Source of the DNA: Nannocystis exedens
GTDB lineage: Bacteria; Myxococcota_A; Polyangia; Nannocystales; Nannocystaceae
DNA length: 64,000 nt
NCBI RefSeq assembly: GCF_002343915.1
Contig: NZ_NETK01000001.1
Span: 11,206,727-11,270,726, forward strand
Reading direction: 5' to 3'
In this document: piece by piece, positions 54,340-63,533 of the stretch
Layout of the letters: each line of letters opens with the position of its first letter
Position numbering within the stretch: the first letter of the stretch is position 1
Notes under the pieces: model-generated
Databases searched by the model: none
What the model saw: only the letters and a program-made list of their open reading frames with translations
What the model was told of the DNA's origin: nothing
Position numbers and translations under genes: made by a program

Positions 54340-55757
54340 TGACCATGAGACGGCGCAACTTCCTGCGAGGCGCGTGCGGAGTCGCGGTCGCGCTGCCCTT
54401 CCTCGAGTCGCTGAACTGGCGGCGCTTCATCAAGACCGCCAGGGCGGCCGAGCCCGGCGGCAAGCGGCTCGTCGTGTTCTTCATGTGCAACGGCGTCAAC
54501 ATGGAGACCTTCTTCCCCGCCGCGCCCGGCCCGCTGACGGCCGCGTCGCTGATGGGCACCAGCATCGAGCCGCTGGCCGACTACGCCGGCAAGCTGCTGA
54601 TCCCGCGCGGCATGCACATGGTGCCCAAGGGTTGGGGCCAGGACGCCGACACGCCGGGCGACGACCACGCCAAGGGCATGGGCCACAAGCTCACCGCCGA
54701 GGCCCTCGATCCCAACACCCTGTACGCCCGCGGGATCTCGGTCGACCAGCGCGCCGCCCAGGAGCTCAACAAGGACGGCAGCCCGTCGATGACGCTCTCG
54801 GTCGGCTGGCGCCACACCAACGTGCTCGGTCACATCTCGTACGCCGGCAACAACACGCCCGTCACGCCCGAGGGCAACCCGTGGCTGACCTACCAGGACC
54901 TCATGGGCCTGGGCGGCCTCGACGAGATGGTGAAGATGCAGATCGCCACGCGCCGCCAGAGCGTGCTCGACCTGGTCGAGGAGGAGTTCAAGGCGCTCAA
55001 GGCCAAGAACCTCAGCCAGGCCGACACCCTGAAGCTCGAGATGCACGCCGACTCGATCCGCGACCTCGAGATCGACATGGTCGGCAACGGCCTCATCGAG
55101 TGCGCCCTCGACCCGGCGCGGGCCGCCGAGATCGAGGCGATCGACCCCAACTCGGTGCAAGAGGACTGGCAGTTCAAGACCATCGGCCTGATGCAGCTCG
55201 ACGTCCTGGCCATGGCGATCGCCTGCGGGGCCACCAGCGTCGGCAGCATCCAGTGGGCCTCGGGCTCCGGCGGCCCGATCTACAAGTGGGACGGCATGAA
55301 CCACGAGTTCAACCACCACAAGCTGTCGCACGGCAACACCAAGGACGACAACTCGGGCGAGGAGGTGGCCGGCTACCTCGAGATGCTGACCCAGATCGAT
55401 CGCTGGCACGCCGAGCAGTACCGGCACCTGCTCGATCGCCTCTCGTCGTACACCGAGGGCGACGGCACCGTGCTCGACAACAGCGCGGTCGTCTGGCTCA
55501 ACGAGCTGTCCGACGGCAAGGCCCACTCGTACCTCGACCTCCCGGTCATCATCGCCGGCAGCGCCGGCGGCTACCTCAAGCAGGGCCAGTACATCGACCT
55601 CATCGGCGGCCAGGACCCCTGGGTCCAGACCCACCCGCACAACCGCCTGCTCATCACCCTGCTCAACGCCGTCGGCTGCACCGACGACGGCGGCCCGGTC
55701 ACCCAATTCGGCCGCGCCGGCCTCGAGCAGGGCGAGTACGCCGAGCTGCGGGCCTGA
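54339..55757 (+). CDS. DUF1552 domain protein with Tat signal
   Basis: ATG 54339 (the remnant stop overlaps by one base); 472 residues. The N-terminus MTMRRRNFLRGACGVAVALP is a twin-arginine signal, cleaved near ARAAEPG. The DUF1552 body has KRLVVFFMCNGVNMETFFP, GMHMVPKGWG, GDDHAKGMGHKLT, IQWASGSGGPIYKWDGMNH and LNELSDGKAHSYLDLPVIIAG. Members are exported and are normally encoded with DUF1592 proteins in planctomycetes and myxobacteria; their biochemical role is not settled. A hairpin follows the stop. Confidence 0.9.
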   Translation: MTMRRRNFLRGACGVAVALPFLESLNWRRFIKTARAAEPGGKRLVVFFMCNGVNMETFFPAAPGPLTAASLMGTSIEPLADYAGKLLIPRGMHMVPKGWGQDADTPGDDHAKGMGHKLTAEALDPNTLYARGISVDQRAAQELNKDGSPSMTLSVGWRHTNVLGHISYAGNNTPVTPEGNPWLTYQDLMGLGGLDEMVKMQIATRRQSVLDLVEEEFKALKAKNLSQADTLKLEMHADSIRDLEIDMVGNGLIECALDPARAAEIEAIDPNSVQEDWQFKTIGLMQLDVLAMAIACGATSVGSIQWASGSGGPIYKWDGMNHEFNHHKLSHGNTKDDNSGEEVAGYLEMLTQIDRWHAEQYRHLLDRLSSYTEGDGTVLDNSAVVWLNELSDGKAHSYLDLPVIIAGSAGGYLKQGQYIDLIGGQDPWVQTHPHNRLLITLLNAVGCTDDGGPVTQFGRAGLEQGEYAELRA

Positions 55758-55779
55758 TCCGCGAAGGCCGCGACGAGAG

Positions 55780-55805
55780 GACCACCGAGCGCTCGCTCGG
55801 TGGTC
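55780..55805 (+). terminator. Hairpin after the DUF1552 gene
   Basis: A perfect 10-bp stem GACCACCGAG / CTCGGTGGTC with a 6-nt loop, 23 bp after the stop. It is followed by GCTTCGTCTTC, which is T-containing but not a T-tract. Confidence 0.55.
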
Positions 55806-55823
55806 GCTTCGTCTTCATGGTCC

Positions 55824-55841
55824 CATGTCCCGAAGGACATG
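55824..55841. repeat. Perfect exemplar of the dispersed palindrome
   Basis: CATGTCC-CGAA-GGACATG, a perfect 7-4-7 palindrome, between the DUF1552 terminator hairpin and the GFA-family gene. Confidence 0.8.
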
Positions 55842-55959
55842 CAGCGACGCGCCGGTCGTGCCGACGCGGCCCCCGAGCGGCGCTCCATCGCGCGCCTCCG
55901 CGGCGACGCGACTGGCGCGGAGCCGCGCCGTCGCGCATGCTCGCGGCGGAGACCTCGCC

Positions 55960-56382
55960 ATGCCCCAGACCTACCACGGCAGCTGTCACTGCGGCGCGAT
56001 CCGCTTCGAGGCCGACATCGACCTGTCCCGGGGGATCCGCAAGTGCAACTGCAGCTTCTGCTGGAAGCTCGGCTACCGCAAGGCGCTCGTGCCCGACGAG
56101 GCCGTGCGCACGACGGCCGGCCAGGACGCCATGAAGGACTACCAGCCGACCCCGCTGCACTGGCCGCCCGGCGACATCCACCACTACCACTGCGGCCGCT
56201 GCGGCGCCCACGTGTTCTCGCGCGGCTACCTCGAAAAGGAGATGGGCGGCCACTTCTGGGCCGTCAACGTCGCCTGCCTCGACGACGCCACCGAGGAGGA
56301 GCTGGCCGCCGCGCCCGTCATCTACGAGGACGGCAAGCGCGACCGCCAGGACCAGCCGCCGGCGATCACCGCATACCTCTGA
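55960..56382 (+). CDS. GFA/CENP-V family protein
   Basis: ATG 55960 with GGCGGAGA upstream; 140 residues. The zinc-binding motifs of the glutathione-dependent formaldehyde-activating-enzyme fold are present: SCHCGAIRFEADI, KCNCSFCWKLG, and the HYHCGRCGAHVFSR block. The activity named for the founder has not generally been shown for the family, so only the fold is claimed. The C-terminus is acidic and Gln-rich. Confidence 0.87.
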   Translation: MPQTYHGSCHCGAIRFEADIDLSRGIRKCNCSFCWKLGYRKALVPDEAVRTTAGQDAMKDYQPTPLHWPPGDIHHYHCGRCGAHVFSRGYLEKEMGGHFWAVNVACLDDATEEELAAAPVIYEDGKRDRQDQPPAITAYL

Positions 56383-56388
56383 CGGCAG

Positions 56389-56416
56389 CGCGTTCGCGGC
56401 GAGCGCCGCGAACGCG
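56389..56416. terminator. Perfect 13-bp inverted repeat between convergent genes
   Basis: CGCGTTCGCGGCG (56389-56401) and CGCCGCGAACGCG (56404-56416) pair perfectly around a 2-nt AG spacer. It lies seven bases after the GFA stop and is symmetric, so it could end transcription from either side. Confidence 0.55.
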
Positions 56417-56610
56417 AGGGCCTGACCCTCGCGCGAACGCCTCGAGCGCCGCCTGCGGCGCCTCGTCGGCAAACACCTTCGCCAGCGTCGCCGACAGCTG
56501 CGGACGCCCCTCGCCTCACCCTCGCGCGAATGCGTCGAGCGCCGCCTGCGGCGCCTCGTCGGCGATCACCTTCGCCAGCGTCGCCAACAGCTCCGCCTGC
56601 GGATGCCCGT
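56417..56610. repeat. ~96-bp tandem duplication of the end of the MinD-TPR gene
   Basis: Copy A (about 56420-56514) and copy B (about 56515-56610) are ~85-90% identical by eye; both contain CGAGCGCCGCCTGCGGCGCC and CACCTTCGCCAGCGTCGCC. Copy B encodes the C-terminal ATLAKVIADEAPQAALDAFARG and stop of the minus-strand gene. Copy A is the same segment repeated beyond the stop (ATLAKVFADEAPQAALEAFARG). Confidence 0.75.
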
Positions 56611-58217
56611 CGCCTCGCGCGCGCGCCACGTTCGCCGCCAGGTCCCAGCCCGGCGAGCGCACCCCGGCTGCCAGCGCCGCGAGCAGCTGCGTCAGCGCGT
56701 CGGGGCACAGCTCCGGCGCGTGGGCGAACGCGTAGAAGCACAGCTCGCAGCGCAGCGCCGACGCCGGCTCCGACGCGTCCAGCGCGCGCGCCAGCAGCTC
56801 GCGGCCCTCGGCCGCGCGGCCCTCCGCGAACAGCAGCCGGGCGAAGTTGCCGAGCAGGTTGCCGTCGTCCGGCTCGACCGCCAGCGCCCGGCGGTACAGC
56901 GCCTCCGCGCCCGCCATGTCAGCGAACGCGCTGACGCGGAAGTTCGCGTAGTTGCCGAGGTGATGCGCGTCCTCCGGCGCCCGCGCGATCGTCTCGCGGT
57001 AGGCCGCGTCGGCCGCGCCGCGTCGCCGCGGACCAGCGCGAGGAAATTGGCGTAGTTGCCGCGATGGTCCGCGTCCTCGCCGTCGATCGCCAGCGCCCGC
57101 TGATAGCACGCCTCGGCCAGGTCGTGCTCGCCGCACACGTCGCTGAGGAACGCCGCGAAGTTGCCGAGCATGTCCGCGTGGTCAGGCGCCTCTGCCAAAA
57201 ATTTCTCGTAGAAGCCGCGCGCCAGCGGATTGCCGGCCCGGTGCAGCGCCGTGGCGAAGCTCGCGTGGACCGGCGCATCGGCCGGCAACGCCTCCACCAG
57301 CAGCGCGAACACCGGATCGCTGGCGCCCGGCGCCGCGTGCTCGCGCAGCCAGCCCAGCGTCACCGCCAGCGACGCGCCGCTCGGTTCGATCACCTTCGCC
57401 AGCCGCATCAGCGACACCACGCGCGGCCACGCCTCGTCGGCGATCGCCGCCGCGACCGCGGGGAGGATCGATCGCCCCTCGAACCCCGCGTCGATCAGCA
57501 GCACGCGCGCCAGCTCGACGTGCGCCGCGTGGAGCGGCCCGCGCTCGCTCGCCCGCTCGTCCAGGGCCACGCGCGGGTGCTGCGGGACCACCAGCGACAG
57601 CTCGAGCCCCGCCGCGCGCGCCGCCGCCTCGCGCGTCGCCCTCAGCTCGTCCTCGCCGACCGGCAGCGGGCTGCCGACCACGCGCGTCGCCAGCCCGCCT
57701 CCTCGCAGCGGCGCCGCAGCTCGGCGGTGCCGGCCACGTGCTGGCGATCGAGCGCCGTGAACAGCACCACGCGATCGGCGAGCGCCCGCACCCCGCGCTC
57801 GGCCGCCCGCGACGCACCGGCCGCCGCGTCGATCAGCACGAGGTCCGCCACCTCGGCCGCTACGATCGCCCGGCGCAGCTCGCCCCACGCCACGTCGCGC
57901 GCCTCGGCCGTCCACCCGTCCAGCCGGTCCCAGTAGCTCGCATCGAGGCGCCCCGCCGGCAGCACCCGCAGCCCCTCGCCGAGGGGCACGCACCGCTCGA
58001 CCAGCGCCTGGACGCCGCCCCGCGCGACGGCCCACTCGACCAGGCCTTCGCCGTCACTCCCGACGATCCGCGTCAACCCCGGCGACTCGAGGTCGAGGTC
58101 CACCAGCAACACCCGCAGCCCGCGGGCCGCCAGCACACGACCGACGCCCCACACCGCCAGCGTGCGCCCCACCCCGCCGTGAGCCGACCAGCACGCGATG
58201 AACGACGGCGTCCGCAT
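56516..58217 (-). CDS. MinD/ParA-like ATPase fused to TPR repeats, interrupted by two frameshifts
   Basis: ATG 58217. The N-terminal ~170 residues are a deviant-Walker ATPase: WSAHGGVGRTLAVWGVGRVL (HGGVGRT in place of KGGVGKT), LLVDLDLESPGLTRI and LVLIDAAAG. A first -1 shift near 57690 leads to a linker, and then TPR-type repeats (GNFAAFLSDVCGEHDLAEAC, HRGNYANFLALV). A second shift near 57020 leads to further TPRs (LGNYANFRVSAFADMAGAEA) up to the stop at 56516. Both shifts fall in GC runs and each is repaired by adding one base. Intact, this would be a ~560-residue regulator or positioning protein. Confidence 0.65.
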
Positions 58218-58658
58218 GCGCGACTCTTACCGCGCAAGACCCCGTCCGCGCTCGTGCCTCGCCCTCGCCCCCGCGTGCGCTTCCCCCGGTCGCCCGCCCC
58301 GCCGCGTCTCCGACATGTCCCAGGAGACATATAGCCCCGCGCTCCTCCGCCCGCCTTACCGGCCCTGTCGCTCGGCGGTCGACAAACCGGCCTCATTCGC
58401 CGCCGGCGCACGGCTGCTCTTTACGCCATGTCTCCGGGGACATCCGGACCTTGCCCGCGCTCGCGAGCCCGTCGTGCACGGCTGATCTTTCCACCATGTC
58501 CATGAGGACACCTCGAACCTCGGCGCTCGCGCGCTCCCCGTGCGTGGCTGCTCTTTCGACCATGTCCACGAGGACATCTCGAACCTCACCGCCGCATCGA
58601 CCGATGAGTCGGACGGCCAGAACGCCGTCGTCCCGCGCAGCCGCGCAGCTCCTCCGAG
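58218..58658. repeat. 67-bp tandem repeats, each carrying the palindrome
   Basis: Three units start at 58407, 58476 and 58542 with GC(A/G)(C/T)GGCTG(C/A)TCTTT, then (C)CATG(T)CC-N4-GGACA(T/C)C (palindromes at 58427, 58495 and 58561), then CTCGAACCTC or similar. A further palindrome, CATGTCC-CAGG-AGACATA, is at 58314. On the minus strand the units would encode repeated RFE(M/V)SSWTW(S/W)K peptides, but no gene context supports that. The region is downstream of the HTTM-domain gene. Confidence 0.7.
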
Positions 58659-61086
58659 TCACCGGGCGCCCGCGCAGCCCCACAGACTCCCCGAGTCAGC
58701 CACGCTCCTGCTCGCCCGCGCGAGCCGCCCGGGCCGCCACGTGCGCCCGGCGATCTCGCGAGCCCACCGCGCCAGCGCCCCCAGCAGCCCGAGCGCGGCC
58801 AGCGCCACAGCGGCGCCAGCGGGTCGCGCCGGGCCTTGCGTTCCGCCCACGTCGCCGGCCGCTCCCACGCGAACCGCAGCGATCCGGCGGGCGCCGGCGC
58901 CAGCCCGTGCCTCGCCCGCACCTCCGGGCCAGCTGCGCGAACGGCTCGTCCGCACAATCGACGCGCATCAGCACCCGCGCCTGCTGCTGCCCCGCGAAGT
59001 GCTCGCGCAGGTCGGAGCCCGGCAGCGGCAGCGGCGCGCGCAGGCCCTCGAGCAGCACCTCGCGCGGCGGCTCGCCGGCGTGCTCGAGCGCCCAGCGGCG
59101 GCACAGGTAGCGCGCGTGCCACTGCGCCAGCCGCTCGCGCTGCCCGAGCACGTTGTCGGCGATCTTGCGCCAGCGGTCGTGCCACGGGTGCGGCCGCGGC
59201 AGGTCGTCCACGCGCTGCGGCTCCTCGCGAAGCGATGGCGCACCCCGGCCGCGTCGACCACCGTCGCGCGCAGCAGCTGCTGGTCGCGCGGCGGATTGGG
59301 CGCGAACATCGACCACACCTGGCTCGTGAAGCTCAGCTCGATCCACGGCCCCACCAGCGTCCGCGCCTGCGCTCGCCACGGCAGACCGGGCACGCCGGCA
59401 GCTGCCACACCAGCAGCGCCACCACGTGGTACGCGACCAGGCTCCCGCCGCCAGGCGCCCGCCGGCCGTGCGCCCACGGCTCGGGCAGCGCGACCGCGGC
59501 GCCTCGCTCGCGCCGCGCGATCCGCCAGCCCGCGATCGTCAGACCTGTCCCCGCGGCCAGCACGCCGCGTGCCACGCCCGCGCCCCCGCCCCGCGATCAG
59601 CGCGATCGCCCCGCGGCCAGCACCACCATGCCGGCCCCCCGATCGCCACCCCGGCAGCGCCGCCGCGTCGCGGTGCTGGTGCGGCAGCGACGGGTCCTCG
59701 CAGGCTGTCTCTTCGCGCAGGTGCTCGGGACAGGTACGCCCGCCGCGCCAGCCCGCCCAGCGCTCGCCGCAGCGTCGCCACCGCCCACGGACCTGCCCAC
59801 AGACCAGGTAGGCGCCAGCGTCGCCGGCGCGAACGCCCGACCGCCAGCAGCGCGTGGTTGCCGAGGTGGAACAGCGCCCGAACCGAGCCACCACTTCGGC
59901 GCCAGCGGCCCGCGGCCAGCCGCCGCGGCCGCCGCCCGCCGCGGCCCCGCGTCGCCACCGCGCGCACACGGCGGCCAGCACCGCAGCGCCGCGGCGCGCT
60001 CCGCCGCCCCGGGGTGCCTGGCTTTTCGACCAGGTCCATCGGACAGCCGCGGCGATCGCGCCGCCCCCGCCAGCCCGCCCAGCACAGCCGGGCGCCGCGC
60101 TCGCGGCCCGCGCAGCGCCGGCGCCCCGAGCGCCCCAGCGCTCGCGCGGCCAGCCCGACCAGCACCAGCGGGAACAGCCGCTCCCACCACATCACGCCCC
60201 AGCTGGCCAGGCGCAGCGGCCACGGCCGACCGCCGCGATCGCGGCGACATGTCCCAGCGGAATACGTGTCGCGCAGCAGCACCAGCAGCAGCGCGTCGCC
60301 CGTCTGCCACGCCGTGCCGCCTTGGCCCAGCCGTTGGCCGCGTAGCACAGCGCCAGCTGGGCGGCGATCAGCGCCTGCGGCCAGGCCGGGATCGGCGATA
60401 GATCGCCGCCAGCCGCGCGGCGCCGCGGGCGACGGGGCCGCGCCCGCGCCCGCACCTGGCCCCGGGCATGCTCAAAAGGCCACGTCGTCGCAACGCCGGC
60501 AGCGCCGCCAGTTGTCGACGCTGTAGGCCGCGCCGCAGCGCGACCACGTCAGCAGGAACAGGAACGCGCAGAACACCTGCTCCCCGCCCCAGTGCGCGTC
60601 GCCGCGGCGCAGCAGCCGGCGTAGAGCAGCCACGTGGCGATCGCGCTGAGCCGCGTGCGAAAGCCCAGCGTGAGCGCGAGCGCGGCCGCGAGGAGCAGGC
60701 CGAGGTGTACGGCCACCCACCCGGGCTGTCGCCGAAGTACAGCGGCGACCACCGGCCGCTGCTCACGAACTCGGCCACCGCCCAGGCGTCGCGCGGGCCC
60801 GCGGGCTCGCGCACGCCGTCGCCGAAGCCGACCAGCGCCCCGGGCCCATCAGCTCGGGAACGGCGGCCCGGGGCACGATCCCCTCGTCGGAGAACAGATA
60901 CGGGGCCAGCGGCGCGATCTCGAGCAAGCTGACGAGTAGACAGCAGCCGAACGCGATCCGGAACAGCAGCGGCCGCGGATCGACGGCGCGCAGCAGCACG
61001 CGGCGCAGCCCCTCGCGGTGCAGCGCGACGAGGCCGACGAGGCTCGCGGCCGTCAGGGCGAGCGCCACCGCGAGTCCCGCAGACAC
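58659..61086 (-). pseudogene. HTTM (vitamin K-dependent carboxylase-like) domain membrane protein, multiply frameshifted
   Basis: From GTG 61086 the frame reads VDPRPLLFRIAFGCCLLVSL and APYLFSDEGIVPRAAVPELMGPGRW, as in HTTM-domain proteins. It continues in other frames: WAVAEFVSSGRWSPLYFGDSPG (from ~60840), LLLAAALALTLGFRTRLSAIATWLLY (from ~60725), GEQVFCAFLFLLTWSRCGAAYSVD (from ~60610), ALIAAQLALCYAANGWAKA (~60350), IELSFTSQVWSMFAPNPPRDQQLLR (~59320) and RWRKIADNVLGQRERLAQWHARYLCRRW (~59170). At least seven shifts are needed. The family may be membrane-bound carboxylases or epoxidases. Sequencing error or true decay cannot be separated here. Confidence 0.6.
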
Positions 61087-61174
61087 CGGTTCAGTGTACC
61101 CGACGCCCGCCGCACCGCGCCGGCGCTGGCAGATTTTCTGGTCGCCCGTGCCCTCGATCTGCTAAGGTCCGGGC

Positions 61175-61744
61175 ATGTCTTCGCTTATCGATTGCCCCGA
61201 ATGCGCCTGTCTGTTCCGCGCCTCCGACGCGACCTGCCCGTTCTGCGGCATACGCAGCGTCACTCGCTCGGCTCGACGTGGGCCGCCGTCGCCTTCACCG
61301 CCAGCCTGGGAGTGATGGGCGCCGCTTGCCAGGTCGACCGCGACCTCGGCGACGAGACGTCGGCGACCGCCGGCGACCAGACGTCGACGAACACCGGTGA
61401 CACCGCCGACACCGCCGTCGACACCTCGCCGGCCACCGAATCGACCAACCCCGGCGGCGAGACGATCGACCCGACGATCACCACCACCTCCAGCGACGGC
61501 GCCACCTATGCCGGCCCCGACGAGGAGTGGACGACCTGGGGCGATACCACCACCCACCACCGACACGTCGACGTCGACCACCAACACCACCCCGGGCACG
61601 ACGACGACCACGACCAGCGCCACCAACGACTCGTCCGACGCCAGCACCTACGCCGGCCCCGACGAGGAGTGGACCACGACCGACTGGACGACCAGCACGT
61701 CCGACGCCAGCACCTACGCCGGCCCCGACGACACAACCTTCTGA
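61175..61744 (+). CDS. Zinc-ribbon plus Thr-rich tail surface protein, two compensating frameshifts
   Basis: ATG 61175: the N-terminus IDCPECACLFRASDATCPFCG is a CPxC..CPxC zinc ribbon. After a shift near 61250 the frame reads LGSTWAAVAFTASLGVMGAAC, a signal/anchor helix ending in a lipobox-like Cys, then a Thr/Ser/Asp tail with TYAGPDEEWTT. After a second shift near 61545 it returns to the first frame and ends with two more TYAGPD repeats. Tails repeating TYAGPD are characteristic of Nannocystis-type proteins. A TAAGGT -10-like element lies just before the ATG. Confidence 0.65.
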
Positions 61745-62045
61745 GCGCCCGCCTGCGCGCCTCGCCGGCGGCCGTTCGGGCCGCATGTCCCCACCGACAT
61801 GTCCCTGGGGACATGCGTCCATGGTTCGCCGCCGCCCTCGCGGCGTCCGCCCGCGCCGCATGCCCCGCGGACGTGTCCCCGTGGTCATGCGGCCATTGCT
61901 CGTCCCCGCCCCCGGTGGCCGTCGCCGTCAGATGTCCCGAAGAACACGTTCAAAAAACATGCCCTTCGGGCCATCGACGCCATCGCCGCGGCGGCCGCCC
62001 GCATCTCACGCCAGCGGGCGCGCTCGCCCGCGTGAGCCTCGCTCT
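61745..62045. repeat. Palindrome arrays between convergent genes
   Basis: First array: cores at 61781, 61795 and 61809 (14-bp period), including the perfect CATGTCC-CTGG-GGACATG at 61798-61815. Second array: cores near 61856, 61869 and 61883 (GGACGTGTCC at 61869). More degenerate half-sites occur at ~61930-61975 (ATGTCCCGAAGAACA, CATGCCCTTCGGGCC). The rest of the gap holds nothing else recognisable. Confidence 0.75.
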
Positions 62046-63339
62046 TTACAGCGCGACCGTGTGCCCGGCCCCGTACGGCTCCTCGAGCCGCGACACCCGC
62101 GGCTCCTCGATCGCCCGGCCCGTGCTTTTCCCGCAGCTCCGGATCGACGTGCTCGCGGATCACCCGGAACAGCCCGTTGTCGAACGACTTGCCGCCGGCG
62201 CCGCGGATCTGCTCGATGCGCTCGCGCAGCCCGGCGCGGTCCATCATCAGCGCGCGTGGTGGCAGAACGGGTTGTTGCCGGGGCGGCCGAGCAGCGGCTC
62301 GGCCGCGGTGCAGCCGGCCATGCACGTCTCGGCGTAGTAGCACTCGCGGCAATAGCCCCACAGGTCGTCGACCGTGCGCGCGCGGATGTAGCCGAGCTGA
62401 TACGACTCTTCCCACACCTTCTTGACCCCGTGGACGCGCCAGTTCCCCGATGTTGGTGCCGCCGCCGAGGCTCGGGCAGTTCTTGATCGCCCCGTCGCTC
62501 TCGATGCCCATCACCGACACCCCGGCCGTGCAGCCGCCAGTGCTTGCGCTGCGACTGCCGCAGGCGCCGCTCGAGGGCCGAAGTAGCCGAGGTTGTTGCC
62601 CGGCCACAGCCGGACCTTGCGGGCCTCGCAGCGGTCGAGCACCTGCTCGAGCGTGGCGAAGATGTCGATGAACATGTGCGGCTGCAGCAGGATCTCCGGG
62701 TGATCGGCCGCGTTGCCGTGCGGCACCGTGATCTGCAGCTGCCACGAATGGATGCCCTCGTCGGCCAGCAGCTCGAACAGCGGCAGCAGCTCGTGGCGCG
62801 TCAGCGCGTTGATCTGGGTGTTGCTGCGATCTTGCCGCCGGCCGCGCGGATCCGCCGCATCGCCGCGAACGCGCTGCCAGCTGCCCTGCACCCCGCGCAG
62901 GCGATCGTGGGTGGCCTCGAGGCCGTCGATCGAGAAGGTGACGCTGCCGATCCCCGCCTCGATCATCGCCTCGGCCCGCTCCTGCGTCAGGTTGAGGCCG
63001 CCAGTCGTCATCGTGCAGGCCATCCCGGCCTCGCGGATCGCCCGGATGATGAGGATGAAGTCGTTGCGCAGGTAGGCCTCGCCGCCGATCAGCACCACCT
63101 CGCCGCACCCGAGCTCCGCCAGCTCGCGCACACACCTTGAGGCACTCCTCGGTCGACAGCTCGTCGGGCCGCTTGTGGCCGGCCCGCGGCCCGCAATGCG
63201 CACAGTGTTGGTCGCACGCCAGCGTCAGCTCCCACACCGCCCAGCGCGGCGCCTGGCCTCGCGGCGATCCTCGTGGGTCAGCCAGCGGGGCCGGCGCGGG
63301 CAACGAGGCGACCACGGGCAAACGATCACTTAAGCTCAT
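62046..63339 (-). CDS. Radical SAM/SPASM domain protein, several frameshifts
   Basis: ATG 63339. VWELTLACDQHCAHCG carries the CxxxCxxC cluster motif. After a shift near 63135 the core reads ELAELGCGEVVLIGGEAYLR, GMACTMTTGGLNLTQERAEA and SVTFSIDGLEATHDRLRGVQ. Further shifts near 62870, 62835, 62570 and 62445 are needed to reach the SPASM-like Cys region (GVSVMGIESDGAIKNCPSLG ... NIGE) and the end, which is best read as a frame ending in AIEEPRVSRLEEPYGAGHTV and a TAA at 62046. The family modifies peptides or proteins; a RiPP-type substrate is possible but none is seen nearby. Confidence 0.68.
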
Positions 63340-63411
63340 GGCACAAGCCTAACACGCGGGCCGCACCGAGGCTCGCGCGGGCCCGAGCCGACGGCTCCGT
63401 GCGAGGTCGAA

Positions 63412-63533
63412 GCCTCACGACGTCGCTGACCCGGTCGCCGGCTCACCGCGACATCGCTGCCCCGGTCGCCGCACCCCACACACGGGCGCGGCGACCCGGC
63501 CCCACGCTCACGACTTCGCCGGCTCGTTCGCCG
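63412..63533. repeat. Decayed copies of the SPFH gene end
   Basis: GCTCACGAC(T)TCGCCGGCTCGTTCGCCG at 63506-63533 encodes the last residues and stop of the next minus-strand gene. Related blocks at 63412-63440 (CTCACGACGTCGCTGACCCGGTCGCCG) and 63441-63471 (CTCACCGCGACATCGCTGCCCCGGTCGCCG) lie beyond the stop. Confidence 0.55.

Noticed and set aside
58218..58658. Insertion sequence
   Set aside because: No transposase frame and no terminal inverted repeats or target duplications were seen around the 67-bp repeats.
58356..58683. Minus-strand open frames with repeated RFEVSSWTWWK-like peptides
   Set aside because: They translate the 67-bp DNA repeat; no start signal, no homologous gene context, and more than one frame is open.
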